A stretch of DNA of 64,000 bases from Pseudogemmobacter bohemicus (GTDB lineage Bacteria; Pseudomonadota; Alphaproteobacteria; Rhodobacterales; Rhodobacteraceae), in assembly GCF_003290025.1 (NCBI RefSeq), contig NZ_QNHG01000001.1, forward strand, positions 484,114 to 548,113, in the 5' to 3' direction. The position numbers and the translations under genes were made by a program. How positions within the stretch are numbered: position 1 is the stretch's first letter; each line of letters begins with the position of its first letter. Below the pieces are notes generated by a model. It was not told the origin of the DNA. It made no database searches and was given only the letters and a program-made list of their open reading frames with translations. Positions 7,999-17,263 of this stretch are shown here, piece by piece.

Positions 7999-8694
7999 TC
8001 AGCTGCGCGCTTTGCGATAGCTGTCTTTCACCGCGATCAGATCGCCCTCAAAGCGGAAAATGTCGCAGCCCCTGACATCGACCTCTGACCCGGCAGCATC
8101 GGTCCCCTGAAAGCGCCAGGTCGAAAACCCGGTCTCGCCCGCGATATGATGCGCACCCTCAAGCCAGGCCGCGCGCGGAAAGGCGTCGAACAGCGCCGCG
8201 TATGAGGCGCGCACTGCCGCCTGGCCCTGATGGATCACGCCCTCAGCCAGCGGCCCGGCAGAGCCGCGAAAGGCCGGATCCGCCGACATGCAGCCCATCA
8301 GCCCGTCAAGGTCGCGGGCGTTGAAGCAATCCATCAGCCGCGCCATCACAGCCAGCCGCGCCTGATCCCGCACATCATCGACCACCTCGACCTCAAGAAA
8401 GGAGAGCGGCGCGGGGCCGGCATTGGTCACATTATGCTCGACGCCCACCCGGCGCGAATAAGGGAGACCTTGCGTCAATGCCGCCTCGGCCCGCCCGCCA
8501 CCAGCCAGATCGAGGCCCAGCGTGCCGTCAGTCAGCGGCACAATCACATAATCATGGCCGTGGCGGTGCCAGCCGGTCTCGGCCCCGGGCGCAAAGCGCC
8601 ATTCGGTGACGCGGAAGCGTTCATCGTCGATATGGGTGACGGGCTCGGCCTGAGGGCGCTGGACGGGTGGGTGTTCGGGCGGGTGTTCGGACAT
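7999..8694 (-). CDS. Cupin and SnoaL-like two-domain protein
   Basis: A 231-residue fusion. Residues about 20-105 are a cupin: RFAPGAETGWHRHGHDYVIVPLTDG carries two histidines of the metal site and the following glycine-rich turns. Residues about 110-231 resemble a SnoaL/NTF2-like fold (MDCFNARDLDGLMGCMSADPAF, then HHIAGETGFSTWRFQGTDAAGSEVDVRGCDIFRFEGDLIAVKDSYR), the same fold as ketosteroid isomerases and polyketide cyclases. Each half usually occurs as a separate small protein. Substrate unknown; a ring-modifying or dioxygenase-like role is possible but not shown. Lies in the same orientation as the downstream-facing putR gene, with a gap of about 120 bases. Confidence 0.75.
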   Translation of the reverse strand: MSEHPPEHPPVQRPQAEPVTHIDDERFRVTEWRFAPGAETGWHRHGHDYVIVPLTDGTLGLDLAGGGRAEAALTQGLPYSRRVGVEHNVTNAGPAPLSFLEVEVVDDVRDQARLAVMARLMDCFNARDLDGLMGCMSADPAFRGSAGPLAEGVIHQGQAAVRASYAALFDAFPRAAWLEGAHHIAGETGFSTWRFQGTDAAGSEVDVRGCDIFRFEGDLIAVKDSYRKARS

Positions 8695-8815
8695 GGCTTT
8701 CCTCCGGGATGCTCGGCCGATGCTGGCGCAGCCAGGTCATGCGCTGCAAGCCTCGCGTCGCTCTGGTCTGACGGCCAGGGCCGGTTTGGCCTCAGAAAAA
8801 CGGGCCGGTCTGGCG

Positions 8816-9277
8816 TCAAAGCGCCTCCTTCACCGCCTCCATCGCCACATAGGTTGAGGTCTGCGCCACATGCGGCAGCGCCGAGATGCGTTCGGCCAGC
8901 ACCCGGCGGTAATCTGCGATATCGGCGGTGCGCACCTTCAGCAGATAGTCGAACCGGCTGGCGATCATATGGCATTGCTCGACCTCGGGCACGCTCATCA
9001 CCGCGCGGTTGAAGGCCTGCAGCGCCGCCTCGCGGGTATCGGCCAGCCGCACCTCGACAAAAGCCACATGCGACAGCCCCATTTTCACCGGGTCGAGAAT
9101 GGCGCGGTAGCCTGCGATCACCCCGTCTTCCTCAAGCCGTTTCATCCGCGCCTGGACAGGGCTTTTCGACAGACCCACCCGCCGGGCGAGCTCTACCGCC
9201 GAAATCCGCCCCTCGGTCGCGAGGATGCGCAGAATCGCATGGTCGAAACGATCGAGATCAGCGAGGGGCTGAGGCAT
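8816..9277 (-). CDS. putR: Lrp/AsnC family regulator of proline utilisation (PutR)
   Basis: A 153-residue member of the Lrp family. The N-terminal helix-turn-helix covers DHAILRILATEGRISAVELA and GLSKSPVQARMKRLEEDGVI; the C-terminal RAM domain follows with VAFVEVRLADTR and VEQCHMIASRFDYLLKVRTADIADYRRVL, which binds amino acid effectors and forms dimers or octamers. It is divergent from putA with a perfect palindrome between them, the arrangement described for PutR in Rhodobacter, Agrobacterium and relatives, where PutR activates putA in response to proline. The role is therefore inferred with good support from context. Confidence 0.88.
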   Translation of the reverse strand: MPQPLADLDRFDHAILRILATEGRISAVELARRVGLSKSPVQARMKRLEEDGVIAGYRAILDPVKMGLSHVAFVEVRLADTREAALQAFNRAVMSVPEVEQCHMIASRFDYLLKVRTADIADYRRVLAERISALPHVAQTSTYVAMEAVKEAL

Positions 9278-9294
9278 GTAAAATCACCCTTTTC

Positions 9295-9311
9295 TGGCCA
9301 TTATGGCCAGC
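9295..9311. promoter_or_regulatory. Palindromic operator between putR and putA
   Basis: CTGGCCATTATGGCCAG is a perfect palindrome with 8-base arms around a central T. It sits 18 bases upstream of the putR start and 70 bases upstream of putA. Lrp-family proteins bind such sites, so it is the natural candidate for the PutR site. Confidence 0.65.
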
Positions 9312-9380
9312 GTTTGCGGAAAGAACGGGAAAACCGACTGACAGATTGGGTGTATCATAGTCAAAACGCAGGAGGTCTGC

Positions 9381-12300
9381 ATGATAAATTCGCTTGATAT
9401 GGTCGCTGATGGCAGTCTTCATCCCGAAGGGGATCTGGTTAGGGCGCTGATCGCGCAAAGCGGGCTGGATCAGGCGGACCGCGACCGCATCGCGGCTGCG
9501 GGCGCCGATCTGGTGCGGCGCATCCGTTCGGGGGCAAAACCCGGGCTGATGGAGGTCTTCCTGGCCGAATACGGGCTTTCAACCGATGAGGGCATCGCGC
9601 TGATGTGTCTGGCCGAGGCGCTTTTGCGGGTGCCCGATGCGCCGACCATGGACGCGCTGATCGAGGACAAGATCGCGCCTTCGGACTGGGGCAAACATCT
9701 GGGCCATTCGGCCTCGTCGCTGGTCAATGCCTCGACCTGGGCCCTGATGCTGACCGGCAAGGTGCTGGACGAGCGCGGGCCGGGCATCGCCGGCCATCTT
9801 CGCGGTGCCATCCGCAGGCTGGGCGAGCCGGTGATCCGCACCGCCACCACCCGCGCGATGAAAGAGATGGGCCGCCAGTTCGTGCTGGGCGAAACCATTG
9901 AAAAGGCGATGAAACGCGCGCAGGATCTGGAGGAAAAGGGCTATACCTATTCCTATGACATGCTGGGCGAGGCGGCACGGACCGAAGCTGACGCGCGGCG
10001 CTATCACCTTTCCTACACCCGGGCGATCACCGCGATTGCGGCGGCTGCGAAGGGCAGGGATATCGGTGCCAATCCGGGGGTTTCCGTTAAGCTTTCGGCA
10101 ATCCATCCGCGCTATGAAATGGCCCATGAGGCCCGCGTGATGGATGAGCTGGTGCCGAGATTGCGGGCGCTGGCGGGGCTCGCGAAATCGGCCGGGATCG
10201 GGCTGAATGTCGATGCGGAAGAGGCAGACCGGCTGGATCTGTCGCTGAAGGTGATTGCGGCCACGCTGGAAGACCCGTCGCTGGCGGGCTGGGACGGGTT
10301 CGGCGTTGTTGTCCAGGCTTACGGTCGGCGCTGCGGGGCGGCGATTGACGTGCTTTACGATCTGGCGACCCGGCTCAACCGCCGTATCATGGTGCGGCTG
10401 GTCAAGGGCGCCTATTGGGATTTCGAGATCAAACGCGCCCAGGTGATGGGGCTGGAAAGCTTCCCGGTCTTTACCCGCAAACAGGCCACCGATGTGAGCT
10501 ATATCGCCAATGCGAAAAAGCTCCTGTCGATGACAGACCGTATCTACCCGCAATTCGCCGGTCACAACGCGCATACGGTGGCGGCGGTGCTGGATATGGC
10601 GGCGGCGGCGGGCATCCGCCCCGAGCAATATGAATTCCAGCGCCTGCATGGCATGGGTGAGCGGCTGCATGAAATCGTCCATGCCGACCAGAACACCCGC
10701 TGCCGCATCTATGCGCCGGTGGGCGCGCATCGCGACCTGCTGGCCTATCTGGTGCGCCGCCTGCTGGAAAACGGTGCCAATTCCTCCTTCGTGAACCAGA
10801 TTGTCGATGAGGATGTCAGCCCCGGGCAGGTCGCCGCATGCCCGCTGAATTTCATGGAAACCGTCTCTCCTATCGAGAATCCCGCCGTGCCGCCAGGGCC
10901 GCAGATCTTCCCGGGCCGGTTGAATTCAAAGGGCTTCGATCTGACCTCGCGCGGTGATCTGCGCGCTATTGAAGCGGCGACTGCGCCCTTTATGGAGCGC
11001 GTATTCGAGGCAGGCCCGATGCTCGCTGGCCGTGCTGCCGGCGCGCTGCGCTCGGATGTGGTGAACCCGGCCAATGGCGCGGTTGTTGGCCCTGTGCTGG
11101 CGGCGTCGAAAGCCGATGTCGATACCGCTTTGCGGCTGGCCGAACCCTGGGCTGCCGGGCCTGCGATCCGCGCCGAAGTGCTGCGCCGCGCCGCCGGTCT
11201 TTACGAGACGCATTACGGCGAGATCTTTGCGCTGCTGGCGCGCGAAGCGGGCAAGAACGCCCCCGACGCGGTGGCCGAACTGCGCGAAGCGGTTGATTTT
11301 CTGCGCTATTACGCCAATGGGGCCGAGGCGCTGAGTGCGCCGGCCCGGGGCCGCTTCACCTGTATCAGCCCGTGGAACTTCCCTCTGGCGATCTTCTCGG
11401 GTCAGATCGCGGCGGCTCTGGCTGCCGGCAATGCGGTGCTGGCCAAGCCCGCCGAACAGACGCCGCTGATTGCCGCTTTGGCAGTTGGTCTGCTGCATCA
11501 GGCCGGGGTGCCGGCCACTGCGCTGCAACTCTTGCCGGGTGAGGGCGATGTGGGGGCGATGCTCACCTCTGACCCGCGCGTGGACGGTGTGGCCTTTACC
11601 GGCTCGACCGAGGTGGCATTGCTGATCCGCAAGGCGATGGCGGAAAACCTTGCCCCAGGCGCGCCGCTGATTGCCGAGACCGGCGGGATGAATGCGATGG
11701 TGGTCGATTCCACCGCGCTGCCGGAACAGGCGGTGCGCGACATCGTGGCGTCTTCGTTCCAGTCGGCGGGCCAGCGCTGCTCGGCTTTGCGCTGTCTTTA
11801 TGTTCAGGAAGATATCGCCGCCCCGATCCTTGAGATGCTGGAAGGCGCGATGGATGAGCTGTCGATCGGCGATCCGCGTCTTCTGACCACCGATGTCGGG
11901 CCGGTGATTGATACCGAGGCGCTGGAAAACATCCGCGCCCATGTCGATCAGGCCCGGGGCGCCGGGCGGCTGGTCAAGGAAAGCGCGGTGCCGGGCATCG
12001 GCACTTTCGCCCCGCCCGCGGTGATCCGGGTCGATGGTATCGCCGCGATGGAGCGCGAGATCTTCGGCCCCGTCCTGCATGTGGCGACCTTTAAGGCCGG
12101 TGAAATCGACAAGGTTATCAATGAGATCAACGGCACCGGCTATGGGCTGACCTTTGGCCTCCATACCCGGATCGACGACCGCGTGCAGCATTTCGTCGAG
12201 CGCATCCATTCCGGCAATATCTATGTCAACCGCAACCAGATCGGCGCGGTGGTGGGCAGCCAGCCCTTTGGCGGCGAGGGTCTGTCGGGAACCGGACCCA

Positions 12301-12821
12301 AGGCAGGCGGGCCGGATTACCTGACCCGCTTCACCCGCCAGGCGGCGCCGGTTACCGGCAGCAAAGGGGCGGTGAGCGACGAGGCGGATATTGCCCGGGC
12401 GCTGGCCTCGGCGACCAGGCCGGCTGTGCCCGAGCCGACGGACCTGCCCGGCCCGACCGGCGAGTCGAACCGGCTGGGCCATTTCGCGCGGGCGCCGCTG
12501 CTGTGCCTCGGGCCGGGGGCGGCGGCGGTTGCGGCGCAGGCCAATGCGGTCACGGCCCTTGGCGGCGTGGCGGTTCAGGCCGATGGGCTTGACCCTGCCG
12601 CGCTGACCCGGTTGCAGGGTTTCAGCGCTGTGCTTTACTGGGGCGAAGAGGCGACGGCGCGCGATTATACCCGCGCGCTTGCCGCCCGCAAAGGCGCCAT
12701 CCTGCCCCTGATCACCGGCGCCCCCGACCGCGCCCATGTGACGCTTGAGCGCCATGTCTGCATCGACACCACCGCGTCAGGCGGTAATGCGAAACTCTTG
12801 TCGGAGGTGGCGGAGGCATAA
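9381..12821 (+). CDS. putA: Bifunctional proline dehydrogenase / glutamate semialdehyde dehydrogenase PutA
   Basis: An 1146-residue enzyme that oxidises proline to glutamate in two steps at the inner face of the membrane. There is no N-terminal ribbon-helix-helix, so unlike E. coli PutA it should not repress its own gene; PutR does the regulation. The FAD-dependent dehydrogenase domain spans about residues 130-480, with KGAYWDFEIKRAQ and YEFQRLHGMGERL of the flavin barrel. The aldehyde dehydrogenase domain spans about 530-1010, with AETGGMNAMVVDSTALPEQA and the catalytic cysteine of FQSAGQRCSALR. A degenerate C-terminal domain of about 120 residues completes a type B PutA. AGGAGG lies five bases before the ATG. 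Confidence 0.96.
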   Translation: MINSLDMVADGSLHPEGDLVRALIAQSGLDQADRDRIAAAGADLVRRIRSGAKPGLMEVFLAEYGLSTDEGIALMCLAEALLRVPDAPTMDALIEDKIAPSDWGKHLGHSASSLVNASTWALMLTGKVLDERGPGIAGHLRGAIRRLGEPVIRTATTRAMKEMGRQFVLGETIEKAMKRAQDLEEKGYTYSYDMLGEAARTEADARRYHLSYTRAITAIAAAAKGRDIGANPGVSVKLSAIHPRYEMAHEARVMDELVPRLRALAGLAKSAGIGLNVDAEEADRLDLSLKVIAATLEDPSLAGWDGFGVVVQAYGRRCGAAIDVLYDLATRLNRRIMVRLVKGAYWDFEIKRAQVMGLESFPVFTRKQATDVSYIANAKKLLSMTDRIYPQFAGHNAHTVAAVLDMAAAAGIRPEQYEFQRLHGMGERLHEIVHADQNTRCRIYAPVGAHRDLLAYLVRRLLENGANSSFVNQIVDEDVSPGQVAACPLNFMETVSPIENPAVPPGPQIFPGRLNSKGFDLTSRGDLRAIEAATAPFMERVFEAGPMLAGRAAGALRSDVVNPANGAVVGPVLAASKADVDTALRLAEPWAAGPAIRAEVLRRAAGLYETHYGEIFALLAREAGKNAPDAVAELREAVDFLRYYANGAEALSAPARGRFTCISPWNFPLAIFSGQIAAALAAGNAVLAKPAEQTPLIAALAVGLLHQAGVPATALQLLPGEGDVGAMLTSDPRVDGVAFTGSTEVALLIRKAMAENLAPGAPLIAETGGMNAMVVDSTALPEQAVRDIVASSFQSAGQRCSALRCLYVQEDIAAPILEMLEGAMDELSIGDPRLLTTDVGPVIDTEALENIRAHVDQARGAGRLVKESAVPGIGTFAPPAVIRVDGIAAMEREIFGPVLHVATFKAGEIDKVINEINGTGYGLTFGLHTRIDDRVQHFVERIHSGNIYVNRNQIGAVVGSQPFGGEGLSGTGPKAGGPDYLTRFTRQAAPVTGSKGAVSDEADIARALASATRPAVPEPTDLPGPTGESNRLGHFARAPLLCLGPGAAAVAAQANAVTALGGVAVQADGLDPAALTRLQGFSAVLYWGEEATARDYTRALAARKGAILPLITGAPDRAHVTLERHVCIDTTASGGNAKLLSEVAEA

Positions 12822-12864
12822 GCCGGCTTGACCGGAGGGGGGAGCCCGGGCAAGGCTCACCCCC

Positions 12865-13596
12865 ATGTTTCCGATCCGTGACCATAACCCTTCGGGGCGC
12901 ATCCCTTTCGTCACCTTCGCGCTGATCGCGCTGAATGTGGTGGTGTTTCTGGTCTATTTCCCGGGCGGATCAGAGCGCTGGCTGATGGGGTTCTACTATT
13001 CCTGGGGCATCATTCCGGCCGAGATGTGGTCTTTGCACCGGCCGGAAATGTGGGTGACACATATGTTCATCCATGCCGGCTGGATGCATCTGGCCGGCAA
13101 TATGCTGTTTCTCTGGATCTTCGGAGACAATCTCGAAAGCGAGATGGGGCATATCGGGTTCCTGCTTTTCTACCTGGCGGTCGGGGCGGCGGCGGCGATC
13201 GGCCAGGCGCTGCCCGATCCGGGCTCGACGGTGCCGATGGTTGGTGCTTCCGGAGCGATTGCCGGGGTAATGGGCGGCTATCTGCTGCTGTTCCCCAAAG
13301 CGCGGGTCGATGTGATCGTGATCATCGTGATCTTCTTTCGCATCTTCACCCTGCCGGCCTGGATCGTGCTGGGGATCTGGTTTGCCATCCAGCTCTTTTC
13401 GGGCTTTGCGGTGCCGGGCGACGGGGTGGCCTATATGGCCCATGCCGGGGGCTTTGTCGCGGGGATCGTGCTGACAGCGCCGGTCTGGCTGCGCCTTGGC
13501 GGCCGCGACTATTGGAGCCGCACCGAGGGCCATCCGCCGCATCCCGATGCCCAATATCGTATCAGCCAGAGCAATGTTCCGAGGGTTGGCCGCTAG
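12865..13596 (+). CDS. Rhomboid family intramembrane serine protease
   Basis: A 243-residue polytopic membrane protease. The catalytic serine is in the GASGAIAGVMGGY motif at the start of the fourth membrane helix and the partner histidine in YMAHAGGFVAG of the sixth. The first helix (FVTFALIALNVVVFLVYF) is followed by the long L1 loop with the conserved W-H-x-x-x-x-M-F pattern seen as MFIHAGWMHLAGNMLFLWIFGDN. It cleaves membrane-spanning helices of other proteins; its substrates are unknown. It starts 43 bases after putA and could be read through from it, but no functional link is evident. Confidence 0.92.
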   Translation: MFPIRDHNPSGRIPFVTFALIALNVVVFLVYFPGGSERWLMGFYYSWGIIPAEMWSLHRPEMWVTHMFIHAGWMHLAGNMLFLWIFGDNLESEMGHIGFLLFYLAVGAAAAIGQALPDPGSTVPMVGASGAIAGVMGGYLLLFPKARVDVIVIIVIFFRIFTLPAWIVLGIWFAIQLFSGFAVPGDGVAYMAHAGGFVAGIVLTAPVWLRLGGRDYWSRTEGHPPHPDAQYRISQSNVPRVGR

Positions 13597-13633
13597 ACCT
13601 CTCTGCCATCCTGTCTGCCACCTGCCTGTCAGA

Positions 13634-14251
13634 CTATCTGTCGGGCGGAAGGATGCCGAGCCCGCGCAGATAGATGCCGACCGAGGCCTCCAGCAGGTCT
13701 TCGGGCGAATAGGGGAGGCTGCCGCCATTGCCGCGCAGGAAGAGTTCCACAATCCCGTGGCTGGTGGCGCGAATATGGGCTGCGACCATGGTGGCGGGCG
13801 GGCGGCGCGAGGCAGGCAGCACGGCCAGCAGCGCTTCGGCCGCGTTTTCCATGATGCCGCGCGCTTCGGTCGCGACCTGGGCCAGAGCGGAGTGATTGCC
13901 CGGCTGCAGCCCGCTTTCGAACATCGCCTGGTAATGGCCGGGATATTTGCGCGCGAAAGCCAGATAGGCGCGGCCGATGGATTCGAACCCTGCAAGCGCC
14001 GAGGGTCGCCCCTCATTCCAGGCATATTCCAAAAGCGCCGCAAAGATACCGAACCCCTGATGCGCCACTTCGGCGATCAGATCGTCGCGACCGGCAAAAT
14101 GGCGGTAGACGGCGGCGGGGGTGACATCGGCGGCCTTGGCGGCCTCGGAAAGGGTAAAGCCCTGCGGGCCTTTCTCGGCAATCAGCTCAAGCGCGGCCTC
14201 GATCAGGGCCTGGCGCAGATTGCCGTGGTGATAGCCGCGTTTGGTGCTCAT
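13634..14251 (-). CDS. TetR/AcrR family transcriptional regulator
   Basis: A 205-residue regulator. The N-terminal DNA-binding domain is typical: YHHGNLRQALIEAALELIAEKGPQGFTLSEAAKAADVTPAAVYRHFAGRDDLIAEVA, where GYHHGNL is a hallmark of one TetR subgroup with a WHG-type C-terminal domain. The C-terminal half (from about residue 75) forms the ligand pocket and dimer interface: YLAFARKYPGHYQAMFESG. I start at MSTKRGYHHG (14251) rather than the ATG four codons upstream. It is adjacent to, and just downstream of, ppk2 on the same strand, but the spacing of 22 bases does not prove a functional link. Ligand unknown. Confidence 0.88.
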   Translation of the reverse strand: MSTKRGYHHGNLRQALIEAALELIAEKGPQGFTLSEAAKAADVTPAAVYRHFAGRDDLIAEVAHQGFGIFAALLEYAWNEGRPSALAGFESIGRAYLAFARKYPGHYQAMFESGLQPGNHSALAQVATEARGIMENAAEALLAVLPASRRPPATMVAAHIRATSHGIVELFLRGNGGSLPYSPEDLLEASVGIYLRGLGILPPDR

Positions 14252-14273
14252 GCCCGGATCCATGCGCGGGGCG

Positions 14274-15161
14274 TCAGCCGCGCGGCATCCGCTCGGGGCC
14301 GCCGCTGATCAGGGGGTCGATGGCGCCGATCACCGCCTCATCCTTGCCCTTGTAATCCACACGGGTGAGCACCTGGCGGATCGCGGCCAGCCTTGCGCGC
14401 CGCTTGTCATCCGAAAGGATCACCGTCCAGGGCGCATAGGGAGAATGGCCAAGCGTCAGAGTCTCGGCGATGGCTTTGGAATAGTCATCCCATTTCGCCA
14501 GCCCCTCGATGTCAATCGTCGAGAGTTTCCACTGTTTCAGCGGATCCTGCTCGCGGTCGAGAAAGCGCCTGAGCTGTTCGGCGCGGCCGACCTCAAGCCA
14601 GAGCTTGATCAGGATGACGCCCTCATCGACCAGCATATGCTCGAACTCGGGGACCTGGCGGAAGAAGGTGGCGCGTTCCGCGTCCGTGCAGAAACCGAAC
14701 ACCTTTTCGACCACGCCGCGATTATACCAGCTGCGGTCGAACAGCACCATTTCGCCTTTGGCCGGCAGCCAGTCGATATAGCGCTGGAAATACCACTGGC
14801 CCTTCTCGCGATCCGAGGGCGCCGGCAGCGCCACCACATTGGCGACACGCGGGTTCAGGTTCTCGCGAAAGCGCGCGATGGTGCCGCCCTTGCCGGCGGC
14901 ATCGCGGCCCTCGAACACCACGACGATGCGCTTGCCGGTGGCCTTCACATCGGCCTGGAGGCGGACGAGCTGGCGCTGCAGCCCTTCCATCGCGGCCTCA
15001 TAATCCTTGCGGTTCATTTCCTCGGAATAGGGGAAGCCCGGCGTGAGGATGTCGTCCTTATCCGCCTTTTCGATCACCTCGCGGATGGCTTTCGGTGCAT
15101 CCTTGCGGAAATAGCGGCTGATTGCGCCGTCGAATGGCAGCTCTGTCTTGTCCTTGCCCAT
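14274..15161 (-). CDS. ppk2: Polyphosphate kinase 2
   Basis: A 295-residue one-domain PPK2 that transfers phosphate between polyphosphate and nucleotides. The P-loop is [16 protein letters not shown] (about residues 84-99), followed by the lid region [19 protein letters not shown] and the Walker B segment [20 protein letters not shown]. Length and the single domain fit class I, the type that mainly uses ADP or GDP to regenerate the triphosphate. Class assignment is from length and motif order and would need a tree. Downstream, 22 bases away, lies the TetR regulator; upstream is metA. Confidence 0.93.
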   Translation of the reverse strand: MGKDKTELPFDGAISRYFRKDAPKAIREVIEKADKDDILTPGFPYSEEMNRKDYEAAMEGLQRQLVRLQADVKATGKRIVVVFEGRDAAGKGGTIARFRENLNPRVANVVALPAPSDREKGQWYFQRYIDWLPAKGEMVLFDRSWYNRGVVEKVFGFCTDAERATFFRQVPEFEHMLVDEGVILIKLWLEVGRAEQLRRFLDREQDPLKQWKLSTIDIEGLAKWDDYSKAIAETLTLGHSPYAPWTVILSDDKRRARLAAIRQVLTRVDYKGKDEAVIGAIDPLISGGPERMPRG

Positions 15162-15187
15162 CCCGGTCCCCCTTCGGCTTTCCCTGT

Positions 15188-16105
15188 TCAGCCGCCGATA
15201 TCGTGCATGTCGAATGGCGTGTGCTGATAGATCTCGTTGATCCAGTTACCGTAAAGCAGATGCGCATGCGAGCGCCAGCGATTGCGCGGCGGCTTTGCCG
15301 GATCATTGCCGGGATAGTAATGGCAGGGGATATTGATCGGCGTGCCATTGGCGACGTCGCGATCATATTCCTGTTTCAGCGTGTCATTCTCATATTCGAA
15401 ATGGTTGAAGATATAGAGCGCGTTCAGCCCCGGATCCTCGACCAGACAGGGGCCGGTCTCGGCACTGTCGAGCAGGATCCGCATGCCGTTGACGCCCTCG
15501 ATCTCATTGCGCCGCATTTCTGTCCAGCGCGAGACGGGGATGAAGCAGTCATCCGAGAAGCCGCGCAGAAAGGGTGAGGCGGGGGCGACGTTTTCCTGCA
15601 GGAAGCAGCCGAAGGCCTTTTGCCCCAGCATGTGTTTTCCGACGCCGTGGAAATGGTTGATCATCGCCATGCCGCCCCAGCAGACGCCGAAGGTGGAATG
15701 GACATTGCTGCGTGTCCAGTCAAAGACCTGCCGGAGCTCGTCCCAATAGGTGACCTGGTCGAAATCCAGGTGCTCAATCGGCGCGCCGGTGATGATCAGA
15801 CCGTCGAATTTCTCATCCTTTACCGCCTGGAAAGGGCGGTAAAAGGTTTCCATATGTTCGGCGGCGGTGTTTTTCGTCTGATGCTCGCTCATCCGGATCA
15901 GCGAGAGGTCGATCTGCAAAGGTGTTGCGCCGATCAGCCGGGCAAACTGGTTCTCGGTCTGGATCTTTTTCGGCATCAGATTGAGAAGGCCGATTTTCAG
16001 CGGCCGGATATCCTGCCTGGCCGCCCGTTCGGGCGACATGACCATGACGCCTTCGTCTTGCAGGACGGAATAGGCGGGCAGGGTCTCGGGCAGGGTGATC
16101 GGCAT
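15188..16105 (-). CDS. metA: Homoserine O-acyltransferase MetA, probably acetyl-CoA specific
   Basis: A 305-residue enzyme that acylates homoserine, the first committed step of methionine synthesis. The catalytic cysteine is Cys142 in FGVCWGGM, with the partner glutamate and histidine in the HFEYENDTL region. Residue 111 is Glu (GAPIEHLDF). In Bacillus cereus MetA Glu111 goes with acetyl-CoA use, and the Gly111 of E. coli MetA goes with succinyl-CoA, so this enzyme is predicted to make O-acetylhomoserine. AAGGAT lies seven bases upstream of the start. No SAM-II type riboswitch is visible in the short gap before it. Follows the ATPase gene on the same strand after 47 bases. Confidence 0.93.
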   Translation of the reverse strand: MPITLPETLPAYSVLQDEGVMVMSPERAARQDIRPLKIGLLNLMPKKIQTENQFARLIGATPLQIDLSLIRMSEHQTKNTAAEHMETFYRPFQAVKDEKFDGLIITGAPIEHLDFDQVTYWDELRQVFDWTRSNVHSTFGVCWGGMAMINHFHGVGKHMLGQKAFGCFLQENVAPASPFLRGFSDDCFIPVSRWTEMRRNEIEGVNGMRILLDSAETGPCLVEDPGLNALYIFNHFEYENDTLKQEYDRDVANGTPINIPCHYYPGNDPAKPPRNRWRSHAHLLYGNWINEIYQHTPFDMHDIGG

Positions 16106-16152
16106 GGCTTATCCTTGCTGTAATGCCAGGTTCAGGAGGAGAGGCAGCTGAG

Positions 16153-17046
16153 TTAGGTGTCGCTGGCGTTGCGGTCAATGGCGCGGTTGATGGCGGTGGC
16201 GATCATCGCGTCGAAATCCGCAGGGCTCGCGACCTCGGCCACCTCTTCGGCGGTGACGGTGACGCCCCATTCGGCCATGGCGGCATAGCGCGGCTGGCGG
16301 TGGGCGAGGGCCTTCGCATAGGTCCAGCGCACGAAATGGTCGGGGTCGCAGTTTTCCTCGGTGACCCGGTAGTCGGCGCGGTATTCTTCCCACATGCGGG
16401 TGAGGAAATCGGGCTGGTAATACATCGGTTTCGGCGCGCGGTCGAAGCGGCGGACGAGTTCCTCGGTATGGGCATCAGAGCCTTTGATCCAGACCATCAG
16501 GAGGGTCTGGCTGAGCTGGGTCATCACCGGGTCCTCTTCGTCCCAGGGGTTCACCACCTCGCAGATCGAGCCAGAGGTGTCGCAGACGAAGTTCTGATAG
16601 CCGTAGAGATCTTTGGCGCGAGCGATGAAGGGTTTGGTGTCAAGCGTCGCGGCGATTTCGGCGCCGCGATGCTGGTCCTGGCGGATCATGTATTCCGCGA
16701 AGGGCAAGCCGCCTTTGGCCGGATCGCCGGGCTTGCCGAGATAGGTCGACAGCGGTGCCAGGTTGTTGAAGGTGATATTCGAGGCGATGAAGACGGAATC
16801 CGACATCAGGAGCTCGCGCAGCAGCGGCACCTTCATCGCCTCGCGTTTGAAATTATCGGCGATATATTCGCCCATATAGCGGGTGCCGATGCGGTAATCG
16901 ACCGAGTAATGGAACCAGCCGCCCTGATCGGCGGGGGCGGCGCGCAGCATGTTCGACAGATGCGTTTTGCCCAGACCCGACATGCCGAAAAGCAGGATCT
17001 GCTTGTTCGGGGCTTTGAGATAAGCCTCACCGTTCGGGTAGATCAT
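16153..17046 (-). CDS. P-loop ATPase of unknown role
   Basis: A 297-residue soluble protein. The Walker A motif is LFGMSGLGKTHLSNML (about residues 17-32). Next come a KEAMKVPLL-like helical stretch, VFIASNITFNN, and ATLDTKPFIARAKDLYGYQNFVCDTSGSICEVVNPWDEEDP, where VCDTSGS is the likely Walker B equivalent. The C-terminal third is aromatic and acidic (FDRAPKPMYYQPDFLTRMWEEYRADYRVTEENCDPDHFVRW). It looks like a conserved Rhodobacteraceae ATPase that I know only as ATPase; I do not recognise a studied family. No partner gene is evident, though it precedes metA and ppk2 on the same strand. Confidence 0.75.
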   Translation of the reverse strand: MIYPNGEAYLKAPNKQILLFGMSGLGKTHLSNMLRAAPADQGGWFHYSVDYRIGTRYMGEYIADNFKREAMKVPLLRELLMSDSVFIASNITFNNLAPLSTYLGKPGDPAKGGLPFAEYMIRQDQHRGAEIAATLDTKPFIARAKDLYGYQNFVCDTSGSICEVVNPWDEEDPVMTQLSQTLLMVWIKGSDAHTEELVRRFDRAPKPMYYQPDFLTRMWEEYRADYRVTEENCDPDHFVRWTYAKALAHRQPRYAAMAEWGVTVTAEEVAEVASPADFDAMIATAINRAIDRNASDT

Positions 17047-17263
17047 AACGGGCCTCTTCGCTCGGGGTCAGAGTGAGATAGTCCCGTGCGGGGGGCGGTG
17101 CAATGGCAAAGGGGGGGCGAGAGGATCGGGGGCCGCCGGCGAGACGGCCATCGAGGCCGCCCCGCCGGCGGCTGCCGCGCGCGGGATGGGATGCGTGCGG
17201 GACGCGACGGCCAGCCGCTTCGCAGGGAGGGGGCGGGCCGATAGGTGCCGGCGGGCCGGGAGC

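Noticed and set aside
10926-12755. 609-codon open frame antisense to putA
   Set aside because: Shadow of the aldehyde dehydrogenase domain; composition only.
16106-16152. SAM-II type riboswitch before metA
   Set aside because: The 47-base gap is too short and lacks the conserved pseudoknot sequences.
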